Origin: Winogradskya humida
GTDB taxonomy: Bacteria; Actinomycetota; Actinomycetes; Mycobacteriales; Micromonosporaceae
Direction: 5' to 3'
Assembly (NCBI RefSeq): GCF_016862215.1
Contig: NZ_BOMN01000132.1
Coordinates: 1 to 64,000 of the forward strand
DNA length: 64,000 nucleotides
A program made the position numbers and the translations under genes. Below the pieces are notes generated by a model. It was not told the origin of the DNA, searched no databases, and saw nothing but the letters and a program-made list of their open reading frames with translations. Below are positions 1 through 7,633 of the stretch, piece by piece (within the stretch, counting starts at the first letter, position 1; each line of letters starts with the position of its first letter).

Positions 1-2
1 TC

Positions 3-251
3 CGGCGCGCTTTCGGGAAAGCCCTCGGCCATGCTGCCCGGCTGCGGCGTGACTCTCCTGAGGCGCGGACGCCGGACGGCAAGCTCATGTGGATCGAGGC
101 AGCACGTGCATTGTTCCGTGACGCGAACACCAGCCGGGCGCAGGCTGTTGCCGCACTCGAGCGTGACCGCAGGCGTGCCGCCGGTGACCTGTTCAACTGG
201 GCCCGGTTCACCAGCCGATGGCGAATCAAATACGGCACCGCCTGCGCATGA
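3..251 (+). CDS. 3' end of an unrecognised gene (partial)
   Basis: An open frame enters from the window edge and stops at 249-251. The visible 82 residues are Arg/Ala rich and end with a helical, basic stretch (WIEAARALFRDANTSRAQAV, then RWRIKYGTA). The frame is open from the first complete codon and codon usage is normal for this genome, so I read it as the tail of a real protein. I do not recognise the family. Neighbouring transposase debris downstream suggests this could be part of a mobile or rearranged segment, which is inference. An internal ATG at 87 could start a short 54-residue protein instead. Confidence 0.4.
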   Translation, partial: RRAFGKALGHAARLRRDSPEARTPDGKLMWIEAARALFRDANTSRAQAVAALERDRRRAAGDLFNWARFTSRWRIKYGTACA

Positions 252-506
252 GACGACACCCACAGCCCCCCGGCGAGACTCCCCGGGTAAGGGTCCCCGA
301 GAGGCACAACACGTATCGGGGCACGCCCCAACAAGACCAGGTCAGCGCTTTCCATAGAAACACCGCACGCCCACCGATGCCGGGATAGCTCACCGAGGCT
401 TTCCGGGTAACGGCGTGATTGCCCTGGGTGGTGCGTGGCTTGTTGTGTGTGGACACGCTGAACCTTTTGTGGTGCAACGAAGGGGCGCAGAAGCCCGGTA
501 GGAAAG
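252..506. other. Intergenic stretch without a recognisable gene
   Basis: About 255 bases between the partial gene and the transposase remnant. Frames here have no recognisable protein family and the reading frames on both strands look like chance. No tRNA or terminator with a T tract was seen. Confidence 0.4.
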
Positions 507-775
507 GGCCGGAACCCGGTCGCTCGGCCGCTACCAGCCGGGGCGATCCCGGTCCTGCGCCGGCTACTCCACGTCACCATCGATGGCACCCTGATCGAGA
601 CCGACAGATGCCCGACACTTGCGGTGGATCTCTGGTGGTCGGGAAAGCACGACAACCACGGCGAGAACGTGCAGATCATCACCGCCCCGGACGGTCGGCC
701 GCTCTCGACCTCGTCCGTGCAGCCCGGCTGCGAACACGACACCACCGGCCTACGCCACCATGGCCGAGAGGCCGT
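507..775 (+). pseudogene. IS5-family DDE transposase remnant
   Basis: Frame 3 of this stretch encodes the middle of an IS5-type (DDE superfamily, HARBI1-like) transposase. The diagnostic blocks are LHVTIDGTLIETDR, which carries the first catalytic Asp, then DLWWSGKHDNHGENVQI, then ITAPDGRPL and a GCEHDTT segment. In intact relatives these lie in the catalytic core of a protein of roughly 250-280 residues. Here no convincing N-terminal helix-turn-helix part precedes it, and the similarity stops at about 770, just where the opposite-strand gene ends at 782. The element is therefore truncated on both sides. No terminal inverted repeats or target duplication could be seen. Confidence 0.75.
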
Positions 776-781
776 GCTGGA

Positions 782-3700
782 TCAGGCGGGCCGGCCGGCG
801 GGGAGGGCGGCGTCGGCGAGGGCTCGTTCGATGGGGACCGGGCGGCCGAGGTAGAAGCCCTGGCCCAGCGGCACGCCGCAGTCGACGAGGGCGTCGCGTT
901 GCTGGGCCGATTCGATGCCTTCGGCGATGATGGTGCAGTTGTTCTCGCGGGCGAATTCGACCAGCGATCGGATGGATGCCCGTCGGGCGCCCTCGGTCTC
1001 CACTCCGGCCAGGCTTTCGCGGCCGAGTTTGAGGAAGCTGGGCTTGAGGGCTTCGAGGCGGGCCAGGGTGTCGTAACCGGCTCCGGCGTCGTCGACCGCT
1101 ATGCGTACGCCGGAAGGCAGGTTGTCGAGGTCTGCACGGTCGGCTTCGGCGAGTTCCAGGATCAGCGGCCGGGTGGTTTCCGCGAGCAGGGGTTCCAGCT
1201 CGCGCGGGCGGCGCAGCAGGTCGCCCGAGACGTTGAGCGAGAGCCAGGTGCCGGCCGGGAGTGCGGTCGCCGATGCCAGGGCGGCGCGGATGAGGGCGGC
1301 GTCCAGGTCGATGCCCTGGCCCTGGGCTTCGGCGGCGGCGAGGCCGCGTTCCGGGCGGGTGCCGTCGGCGAAGCGGGTGAGGGCTTCGTAGCCGACCACT
1401 TCGCCGGAGTTCAGGTCGGAGATGGGCTGGAAGACGGTGAAGAAGGTGAACTCCTCGAATGTGCTCGACCGGGCGGGGCGCACCGTGCGGCCCGAGGCCG
1501 GTGCCTGGGTCGAGCGGACGGCGACCAGGCCTCCCGTGGAGCCGCGGTCGGAGCGGTAGTGCAGGACCGAGGCCCAGTCGCCGATCGCGCCAGTCGGGGC
1601 CATCGCGCGGGCCTCGGCGTGGGTGGCCGGGGTGGTCGCCACCGCAGCGGAAACAGCACGCTTGCGGGGTTTGACCGGGCGGTAGAGCCAGCCGCGGATG
1701 TGGGTGAAGAAGTCGACGATGGTGTTGCCCACGCCGACGAACGCCACCATCGCATAGACCGACAGGAGCAGGTTCAGGCCGGCGAAGACCAGGTTGGACC
1801 ACTGGTGCAGTTGGACGTCGCGGATCGCGGTGTAGACGCAGAGGGCGATCAGGGCCATCGGGGCGAGGAGATAGGAGGTCGCTGCCGTCGTTCGGTTGCG
1901 GACTTTGGGCGTACGTTTGAACGCGCTCTTTTCGCCTGTCAGCAGTTGGAGGATCGAGGCGAAGCTGCCGGAGAGGTTGACCGGCAGCAGGATCAGGTTG
2001 AATCCGTAGATCCGGAAGACGTCCACGCGTTTGTAGCCGCACGCCTTGAGGTCGGCGCTCATCATCATGAAGTACGGCACCGAGACGAGCAGCAGGATCG
2101 GGTTCAGCAGGTCCGCGTTGAACGGGTAGGCGAGCATCACGACCAGGCACACGGAGCTCCAGAAGATGGAGGCCATGTAGTTCACCCGCAGGAAGAGCTC
2201 GCCGAAGCGGTTCTTCTGCCCGCGGGCCGTCTTCGCCCGGAACTGGTCCTTGAGCCGCGACAGGATGAGCAGGCCGCCGTTCGCCCAGCGCTGGCGCTGG
2301 ATGCAGAGCGAGCCGAAGTCCGGCGGGGTGGCGCTGTAGGCCAGGCGTTCCGGGTAGTTGTACAGCGTCCAGCCGTTGACGCCGAGGTCGATCGTCGACT
2401 CGGTGTCCTCGATGACCGTACGGTCCTGGATGTAGCGGCGGATCTCCCAGTCACCCTCGTAGGCGACCTCGCGGATCTCGTCCAGGGCCTTCTTGCGCAG
2501 GACGGCGTTCGCGCCGACCCAGAACGTCGCGCCGTAGTGCGTCATGCCCTGGTGGACGATGTGCTGGATGTCGGTGGTGGCGCCGGAGATCCGCTCGATC
2601 CGGGTCGCCGATCCCGGGAATGCGCTGTATGGCGTCTGCGCCACCGCGTCGCGCTCGTGGGCGCCCTGTTCGAGCAGGTGGACGAGGCGGAGCGCGTACT
2701 CGGGCAGGATCACGCTGTCGGCGTCGAGGGTGAGCACGTAGTCGGGGTCGGGGACGGTCAGCTCGGCCTGCCCGGGGCCGGCGGGGACCAGGGCGACACC
2801 GAGTGGCGTACTGACCTCCTGGAAGCTGCCGCCCATCAGGCCGATGTAGCTGTTGAGGTTCATGGCCTTGTTGGGCTCGCCCGACAGCGACACGTACTTC
2901 TTGCGCTCGAAACTGGTCATGGTCGCGTCGAAGATGGCGAGCAGGCGGCGGTGCAGCTGATGCATCCGCGGCACCGGCAGCGTCGCGTCCTCGTCGGCGC
3001 CGCCCTCGAGGGCTTCGGCGATCGTGCCGAGGTCCTCGGCGAGCGCGTTGAGGATGTGGTCGACGAAGAAGACGTCGGTGTGGTCGACCATGTCCTGGCT
3101 GCGGCCCAGGCCGATCAGCCAGCCGGCCGAGTAGCGGTATTCGGCGGCGAGGTCGCGCATGTCGTCGATGGTGGTGGCGCGGTGGTCGCGCTCGTCGAGG
3201 GCGTCCTCGAACTTCTCGTACGCGGCCCGCACCCGCTCGTACGGAACGCTCATCTCGGCCTCGATCGCCCCCGGCAGCGCGCGGGCCGCCAGCAGCAGGT
3301 CCCGTGAAGCCCGCGTCTTGGGCTGTTGCGGGTCGTCGATCAGCAGGACGACCCGCAGGCCGGGGTATTCCTGCAGCGCCGCCGACAGCAGCGTGGTGCG
3401 GATGACCCGCTCGTCCTCCTGGTACGACGGCACCAGGACCGTCACCGTCGGCGTCTCACCCTGCAGGAAGCTGTCGAGCATGACCCGCGGCGCCCGGTGA
3501 TGGGCCCGGCTGCGGTAGAAGAAGCCGATCCGGGTGATGAGGTACGCGGTGGCGGACGCCGCCAGCCCCGTCACCACGACCATGTACACGATCGCCTCGA
3601 CCGCCAGCCGCGCGCTGCTGGCGTGACCGGCGATGAACTGCTGGATGATCGTACCGATGATGTAACAGGCCCAGACGGTGATCGTGAGGACGATTGCGAG

Positions 3701-3799
3701 CCGGCCGCGGTTGATCCGGCCCTCGGAGACGGGAGGCGCCACGAGCGGGTGCGGGGCGGACCGCCGATCCGCGCCCCACTGTCTCGGAGATGACTGCAT
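782..3799 (-). CDS. Membrane GT2 glycosyltransferase fused to a C-terminal EAL (c-di-GMP) domain
   Basis: A 1005-residue inner-membrane protein. Two N-terminal membrane helices (about 34-56 and 66-90) precede a family 2 processive glycosyltransferase domain (about 115-510). That domain opens with VTVLVPSYQEDERVI, carries the substrate-binding DAD (LTLDADSV, about 358) and ends with the QRQRW version of the QxxRW motif (about 500) typical of cellulose, hyaluronan and chitin synthases. Further membrane helices fill about 520-690. Residues from about 783 form an EAL domain with YEALTRF, LSLNVSG, LELAEADR, VDDAGAGY, FLKLG, IIAEGIES and GQGF, so the metal- and base-type residues of c-di-GMP phosphodiesterases appear present. 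The known role of GT2 synthases is to polymerise and export a surface polysaccharide. That the EAL domain senses or degrades c-di-GMP to control synthesis is inference. It is divergent from the GH18 gene at 3890. Confidence 0.88.
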   Translation of the reverse strand: MQSSPRQWGADRRSAPHPLVAPPVSEGRINRGRLAIVLTITVWACYIIGTIIQQFIAGHASSARLAVEAIVYMVVVTGLAASATAYLITRIGFFYRSRAHHRAPRVMLDSFLQGETPTVTVLVPSYQEDERVIRTTLLSAALQEYPGLRVVLLIDDPQQPKTRASRDLLLAARALPGAIEAEMSVPYERVRAAYEKFEDALDERDHRATTIDDMRDLAAEYRYSAGWLIGLGRSQDMVDHTDVFFVDHILNALAEDLGTIAEALEGGADEDATLPVPRMHQLHRRLLAIFDATMTSFERKKYVSLSGEPNKAMNLNSYIGLMGGSFQEVSTPLGVALVPAGPGQAELTVPDPDYVLTLDADSVILPEYALRLVHLLEQGAHERDAVAQTPYSAFPGSATRIERISGATTDIQHIVHQGMTHYGATFWVGANAVLRKKALDEIREVAYEGDWEIRRYIQDRTVIEDTESTIDLGVNGWTLYNYPERLAYSATPPDFGSLCIQRQRWANGGLLILSRLKDQFRAKTARGQKNRFGELFLRVNYMASIFWSSVCLVVMLAYPFNADLLNPILLLVSVPYFMMMSADLKACGYKRVDVFRIYGFNLILLPVNLSGSFASILQLLTGEKSAFKRTPKVRNRTTAATSYLLAPMALIALCVYTAIRDVQLHQWSNLVFAGLNLLLSVYAMVAFVGVGNTIVDFFTHIRGWLYRPVKPRKRAVSAAVATTPATHAEARAMAPTGAIGDWASVLHYRSDRGSTGGLVAVRSTQAPASGRTVRPARSSTFEEFTFFTVFQPISDLNSGEVVGYEALTRFADGTRPERGLAAAEAQGQGIDLDAALIRAALASATALPAGTWLSLNVSGDLLRRPRELEPLLAETTRPLILELAEADRADLDNLPSGVRIAVDDAGAGYDTLARLEALKPSFLKLGRESLAGVETEGARRASIRSLVEFARENNCTIIAEGIESAQQRDALVDCGVPLGQGFYLGRPVPIERALADAALPAGRPA

Positions 3800-3889
3800 G
3801 TCCTTCCCATCGGCGGCATCGCGACCCCGCCTGAATGTTTTGTGATCACGAGGCCTTCAGCGGCGCGGAAATCTGCCGATCGGGGGGTT

Positions 3890-5488
3890 ATGGTCACTCA
3901 GCAGGCGGTGCGGCCGGATTATGACCCGCTCGCCGACCCGGACTGGCAGGAACCCGAACCCCCGGCTGAGCGGCTGTCCTGGCTCCGGCTCGGCTTCCTG
4001 ATCCTGCTGGTGGCCGGGCTCGGCACCGGGGGTACGTTCGCCGTGCTGCACCTGCGTGACACGTCCGGCCCGACCGCGAAGTCGTGGGCGGTGCCGTACG
4101 TCGACGTCACGCTCACCCCGACGTTCGAGTTCCAGGACCCGGACGCGAACCCGTCGAACAACGTGGCGCTTGCGTTCGTCGTCGCCGACCCCAAGGACGG
4201 CTGCTCCCCGAGCTGGGGCGGCGCGTACACCCCCGACGAGGCCGCCGCGTCCCTGGAGCTGGACCGCCGGATCAGCCAGCTGCGGGCGGCCGGCGGCAAC
4301 GTCATGCTCAGCGTCGGCGGGCTCAACAACAGCGAGCTGGCCGTCGCCTGCACCGATCAGGCCAAGCTGACGGACGCCTACCGGCAGCTCGTCAAGCGCT
4401 ACGACGTGGCGACCCTGGACCTCGACATCGAGGGCACGGCCGTCGCCGACCAGGCCTCCCTGACCCGGCGGGCAACGGCACTGACAACAATCCAGGCGGA
4501 ACGTACGGCCGCAGGTGACCCGCTCGAGGTGTGGCTGACCCTGCCGGTGGCTCCCACGGGGCTGACGGCCGACGGACTCGCCGCGGTCCAGGCCACGCTC
4601 AAGGGCGGCGTCTCGCTGCGCGGCGTCAACGTCATGACGATGGACTTCGGCTCCGATCAGGGCTCCGACCCCGACATGCTGGAGCTCAGCACGGACGCCC
4701 TCGAAGCCACCCACAAGCAGCTCTCCGACCTGTACCTGCGGCTCGGCGTGCAACTCACCTCGCCGCAGGTGTGGTCGCGGATCGGCGCGACCCCGATGAT
4801 CGGGCAGAACGACGTCGACGCCGAACGCTTCACGGTCGACGACGCCAAGGGGCTCGCGTCGTACGCCGTCGACAAGGGCCTCGGGCGGGTGTCGATGTGG
4901 TCGCTGAACCGCGACGCCCCGTGCAAGGGGACGTTCTCGAACGTCGTGGTGCACTCGAACACGTGCAGCGGCGTACCCCAGGACGCTCTGGCCTTCTCCT
5001 CGGTCTTCGCGGATCTGCCCGGCGCCGCCGTCGGCACCTCGGGTCGCGAGGCCATCACCGTCCCGACCCAGGACACGACCGCCGACGACCCGGCGACCAG
5101 CCCCTACCCCATCTGGCGGCTGACCGCGCAGTACGTCGGCGGCTACAAGGTCGTCTGGCACGGCGTCGTCTACGAGGCGAAATGGGCGAACGCCGGCTCG
5201 GACCCGTCGGCGGCCGGCGACTCCACCACCCCGACCCCGTGGTCGGTCATCGGCCCGGTCGGCTCCGGCGAGAAAGCCCCCGTCCCGAGCCCCACGGTCA
5301 CCGGCGTCACCGCCCCGTGGTCCTCGACCACCGTCTACGCCCGCGGCGACCGGGTCCTCTTCAACGGCCTCCCGTACGAGGCCCGCTGGTCCTCCACCGG
5401 CGACGCCCCCTCGACCGAATATCCGATCGGCCCGGACGAGCCCTGGAACCCGCTCTTCACCGTGCCGGGCGAACCCGCGACGCGGTAG
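3890..5488 (+). CDS. Membrane-anchored GH18 chitinase-like protein with two chitin-binding modules
   Basis: A 532-residue protein. The ATG at 3890 is chosen because it follows a G-rich ribosome site (CGGGGGGTT); an in-frame GTG lies 48 bases upstream. A single membrane helix follows a 40-residue cytoplasmic tail (LGFLILLVAGLGTGGTFAVL), so the rest is outside. The catalytic module is GH18-like, with the strand carrying LDLDIEG (acid Glu at about 180), the start motif NVMLSVGG and a closing GRVSMWSLNRD strand. Two C-terminal repeats of the CBM5/12 type follow (aromatic W..Y..G..V.Y.GV.YEAKW and a second copy near the end). GH18 proteins of this shape cleave chitin or related GlcNAc polymers. 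Its divergent neighbour is a polysaccharide synthase with an EAL domain, so it may trim or edit that product; this is inference. Confidence 0.85.
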   Translation: MVTQQAVRPDYDPLADPDWQEPEPPAERLSWLRLGFLILLVAGLGTGGTFAVLHLRDTSGPTAKSWAVPYVDVTLTPTFEFQDPDANPSNNVALAFVVADPKDGCSPSWGGAYTPDEAAASLELDRRISQLRAAGGNVMLSVGGLNNSELAVACTDQAKLTDAYRQLVKRYDVATLDLDIEGTAVADQASLTRRATALTTIQAERTAAGDPLEVWLTLPVAPTGLTADGLAAVQATLKGGVSLRGVNVMTMDFGSDQGSDPDMLELSTDALEATHKQLSDLYLRLGVQLTSPQVWSRIGATPMIGQNDVDAERFTVDDAKGLASYAVDKGLGRVSMWSLNRDAPCKGTFSNVVVHSNTCSGVPQDALAFSSVFADLPGAAVGTSGREAITVPTQDTTADDPATSPYPIWRLTAQYVGGYKVVWHGVVYEAKWANAGSDPSAAGDSTTPTPWSVIGPVGSGEKAPVPSPTVTGVTAPWSSTTVYARGDRVLFNGLPYEARWSSTGDAPSTEYPIGPDEPWNPLFTVPGEPATR

Positions 5489-5564
5489 CTGATTCAGGTT
5501 CGTTCATGCACTCAGGGCGATGCGCGCGGGCGTCGGCTGGGGCTCTCAGGGTACCGTTTCGCCG

Positions 5565-6011
5565 GTGGCGGACACTGACCCTCTGGCTGCCGGGCTGGCC
5601 ACCCTGCTGGAGTGGAATGCGGAGCGGCGCCGGAACTTCGCGGCGATCGTCCAGCTGACCGGGGCCGGGGCGGAGGCCGCCGAGCGCGATCCGGCGACGC
5701 TTATCCCGCGGCTGCAGCGATACGTGGAGGCGTTGCCGCTGGCCGACTTCGAGGCGGACGACTGGTTCACCCTGCAGACCGATCTCGCCACTTTTCTGGG
5801 GCGGCTCGCGGCGGTGAGGCGTGCCGCCTACTGGGGCGTCCGTGCCGCCCCATCTACGCCGTGCGGCTACCGTTACGTGGTTGCCACCGCGGACGGCCGT
5901 GCCGCTGATCCTTACGAGATCGTCGCCCTGGAGTTCCAGGAGGACGTTGTCGATGTTGTTCGCATGATCGCGACGGTCGAGGCGACGCTGGACGCTGCGG
6001 TGACGGGGTAG
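5565..6011 (+). CDS. Unknown small protein
   Basis: About 148 residues from the GTG at 5565; the frame is open upstream to 5520, so the start is uncertain. The protein is acidic and helical, begins ADTDPLAAGLATLLEWNAER and has a conserved-looking segment FTLQTDLATFLGRLAAVRR. There is no signal peptide and no membrane helix. I do not recognise a family. It ends 35 bases before the stop of the convergent beta-lactamase-like gene, with a 25-bp tandem repeat in between. Confidence 0.55.
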   Translation: MADTDPLAAGLATLLEWNAERRRNFAAIVQLTGAGAEAAERDPATLIPRLQRYVEALPLADFEADDWFTLQTDLATFLGRLAAVRRAAYWGVRAAPSTPCGYRYVVATADGRAADPYEIVALEFQEDVVDVVRMIATVEATLDAAVTG

Positions 6012-6017
6012 CTGCGC

Positions 6018-6085
6018 CGGTCAGGGTGTGAGGCGGGTGCTTCGGTCAGAGTGTGAGGTGGGTGCTTCGGTCAGGGCGTGAGGGG
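6018..6085. repeat. 25-bp tandem repeat (about 2.7 copies)
   Basis: Units begin CGGTCAGGGTGTGAGG at 6018, 6043 and 6068, with an exact 25-base period. The array covers the junction between two convergent genes and the last codons of the beta-lactamase-like gene, so copy number would change that protein's C terminus. Confidence 0.8.
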
Positions 6086-6960
6086 TCAAGGGTGAGGTGG
6101 GCGCGGAGGTGGTCGACGGCCGCGCGGGCGGCGGCTCCGATGGCGACGTCGATGGCGGGCTGGCGATCGGTCAGGGTGTGGGCCCGGGTGAAGGCGGCCA
6201 CGACGTAGCTGCGGCCGTCGGGGTAGGTGACGACGCCTGCTTCGTTGCGGATCGCGGGGAGGGTGCCGGTTTTCGCGGCGACCTTGACGCCGTCCGGGAA
6301 GGCCGCGGCCAGGCCGTGCGTGGTGAACGCCTGCGACATCCACGAGCGGACCAGCGCACAGGCCCGCGGCGGCGCGGCCCGGTCGGTCCAGATCGCTTCG
6401 AGAAGGGTGCCGATGTCGCGGGCGGTGGAGGCGTTGGTGCGGGCCGGGTCGATGCAGGACAGGGCCCACACCGCGGCCGGGCCGGCCTCGGCGATGCGGT
6501 CGTCGACGTCGGTGGGTTCCGGCAGGGCGAGGTCGGTGACGATGCTCAGCAGCACCGACTCGATGTCGCCGCGGACGTGGGTGTTGTGCAGCCCCAGATC
6601 CTCGACGACGGCATTGACGGCCGGGTGGCCGACGCGCTGGAAGATGACGTCGGTGGCCGCGTTGTCGCTCATCGTCAGCATGAACAGGGCCAGGTCGGCA
6701 AGCGTCATGGTGACCGGGCCGGAGCAGCCCGCAGTGCCCGCCCCGCCGACCTGATAGCGCGCGGGCACGGTGACCACCTCGGCCGGGTCGAGCTCGCCGG
6801 CCACGACCGCGCGGGCGAACGCCACCGCGACGATCACCTTGACGACCGAGGCGAGAACCACCGGCGCGTCCGCCGCCATGGCGACTTCGTCGGTCCCGCC
6901 GACCTCCCGCACGTACAGGAAACCCTGCGCGCCGGCCTCATCGAACAGCTTGTCGACCAT
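6046..6960 (-). CDS. Class A beta-lactamase-like serine hydrolase, no signal peptide
   Basis: A 304-residue protein when started at the ATG at 6960; a frame extension to 6993 adds 11 residues. Motifs of the penicillin-recognising serine hydrolases are in order: SVVK (SxxK nucleophile and base), SDN, and KTGT before the last strand. A Glu in GDIES sits about 34 residues after SDN, where class A enzymes have their deacylation Glu. There is no Sec or Tat signal and no lipobox, so the product looks cytoplasmic, which is unusual for a resistance enzyme. It may be an esterase-type or peptide-processing hydrolase rather than a true beta-lactamase. The C terminus is built from a tandem repeat. Confidence 0.8.
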   Translation of the reverse strand: MVDKLFDEAGAQGFLYVREVGGTDEVAMAADAPVVLASVVKVIVAVAFARAVVAGELDPAEVVTVPARYQVGGAGTAGCSGPVTMTLADLALFMLTMSDNAATDVIFQRVGHPAVNAVVEDLGLHNTHVRGDIESVLLSIVTDLALPEPTDVDDRIAEAGPAAVWALSCIDPARTNASTARDIGTLLEAIWTDRAAPPRACALVRSWMSQAFTTHGLAAAFPDGVKVAAKTGTLPAIRNEAGVVTYPDGRSYVVAAFTRAHTLTDRQPAIDVAIGAAARAAVDHLRAHLTLDPSRPDRSTHLTL

Positions 6961-6996
6961 GACCCGACGATAGTCGCGTCCCGCAGGGACCACAGG

Positions 6997-7467
6997 CTAC
7001 GTGGGGAACGACACGGTCAGAAGCCGGTGCAGGCCTTCGCCCGGATCGGAATGCGGGCTGAACGTGATGGAGATTCCGTCATGGCGCGTGACGGCGATGA
7101 GCAGGTCCTCGTGGAGGATGATCGCCTTGCCCGACGTGGGCGTTGCCGTCGTGGTCGGCCGGGCGGATTTGTGGCTGCGCGACTTCGCAGGCTCGGGTCG
7201 CTTGGCCGCCGTCGTGACGCCGGCAACCGGTTGGTCTGTCCCGAGGCCCGGCTCGGCCGTCACCGTGGGGCCCGGCATGTTGGTGCCTGCGGCGGACGGC
7301 GTCGGCGAGACGTCCGGCAGCATGGTCGGTGCCGCCTTCTGTGATCGGTTGAGCAGAAGAGCGACAGTGGCCAGGAGGGTGAGGCATACCGCGACCGTCG
7401 CGCCCAGCGAAACATTGCGGTTGATCTGGCCGATAATCGTCACTGGACCGCTCGGGTTACCGGACAC
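6997..7467 (-). CDS. Single-pass membrane protein of unknown function
   Basis: The frame is open back to 7752, but that would run antisense through the start of the GT39 gene. The GTG at 7467 is a more plausible start and gives 156 residues; the choice is uncertain. The protein has one membrane helix (LGATVAVCLTLLATVALLL) soon after the start. A Pro/Thr/Ser/Lys-rich linker follows, then a compact C-terminal domain (ILHEDLLIAVTRHDGISITF). The layout suggests a small anchored extracytoplasmic domain. No family is recognised. Its stop is 36 bases from the start of the beta-lactamase-like gene on the same strand. Confidence 0.55.
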   Translation of the reverse strand: MSGNPSGPVTIIGQINRNVSLGATVAVCLTLLATVALLLNRSQKAAPTMLPDVSPTPSAAGTNMPGPTVTAEPGLGTDQPVAGVTTAAKRPEPAKSRSHKSARPTTTATPTSGKAIILHEDLLIAVTRHDGISITFSPHSDPGEGLHRLLTVSFPT

Positions 7468-7633
7468 CGCCTGCTGGATGCCGGCGACCGGCGTTGACGA
7501 TGGGGGAGCCTGTTCTGGAAGGGACGCTGGTTGCTGTCCGCCAGCCCCCGCGGGCGTCCGCCGCTGCGTCCCGTTCGGGTGGTGGGGCGTCGAGGTGGGC
7601 CGGCCGTTTGCCTGCTGTGAATAGGTTGGCGCG

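Noticed and set aside
419..3307. A 962-codon plus-strand frame
   Set aside because: It is the antisense shadow of the GT2-EAL gene, whose motifs are unmistakable.
6046..6960. Missing deacylation Glu in the beta-lactamase-like protein
   Set aside because: A Glu in GDIES sits about 34 residues after SDN, where that residue is expected, so absence cannot be claimed.
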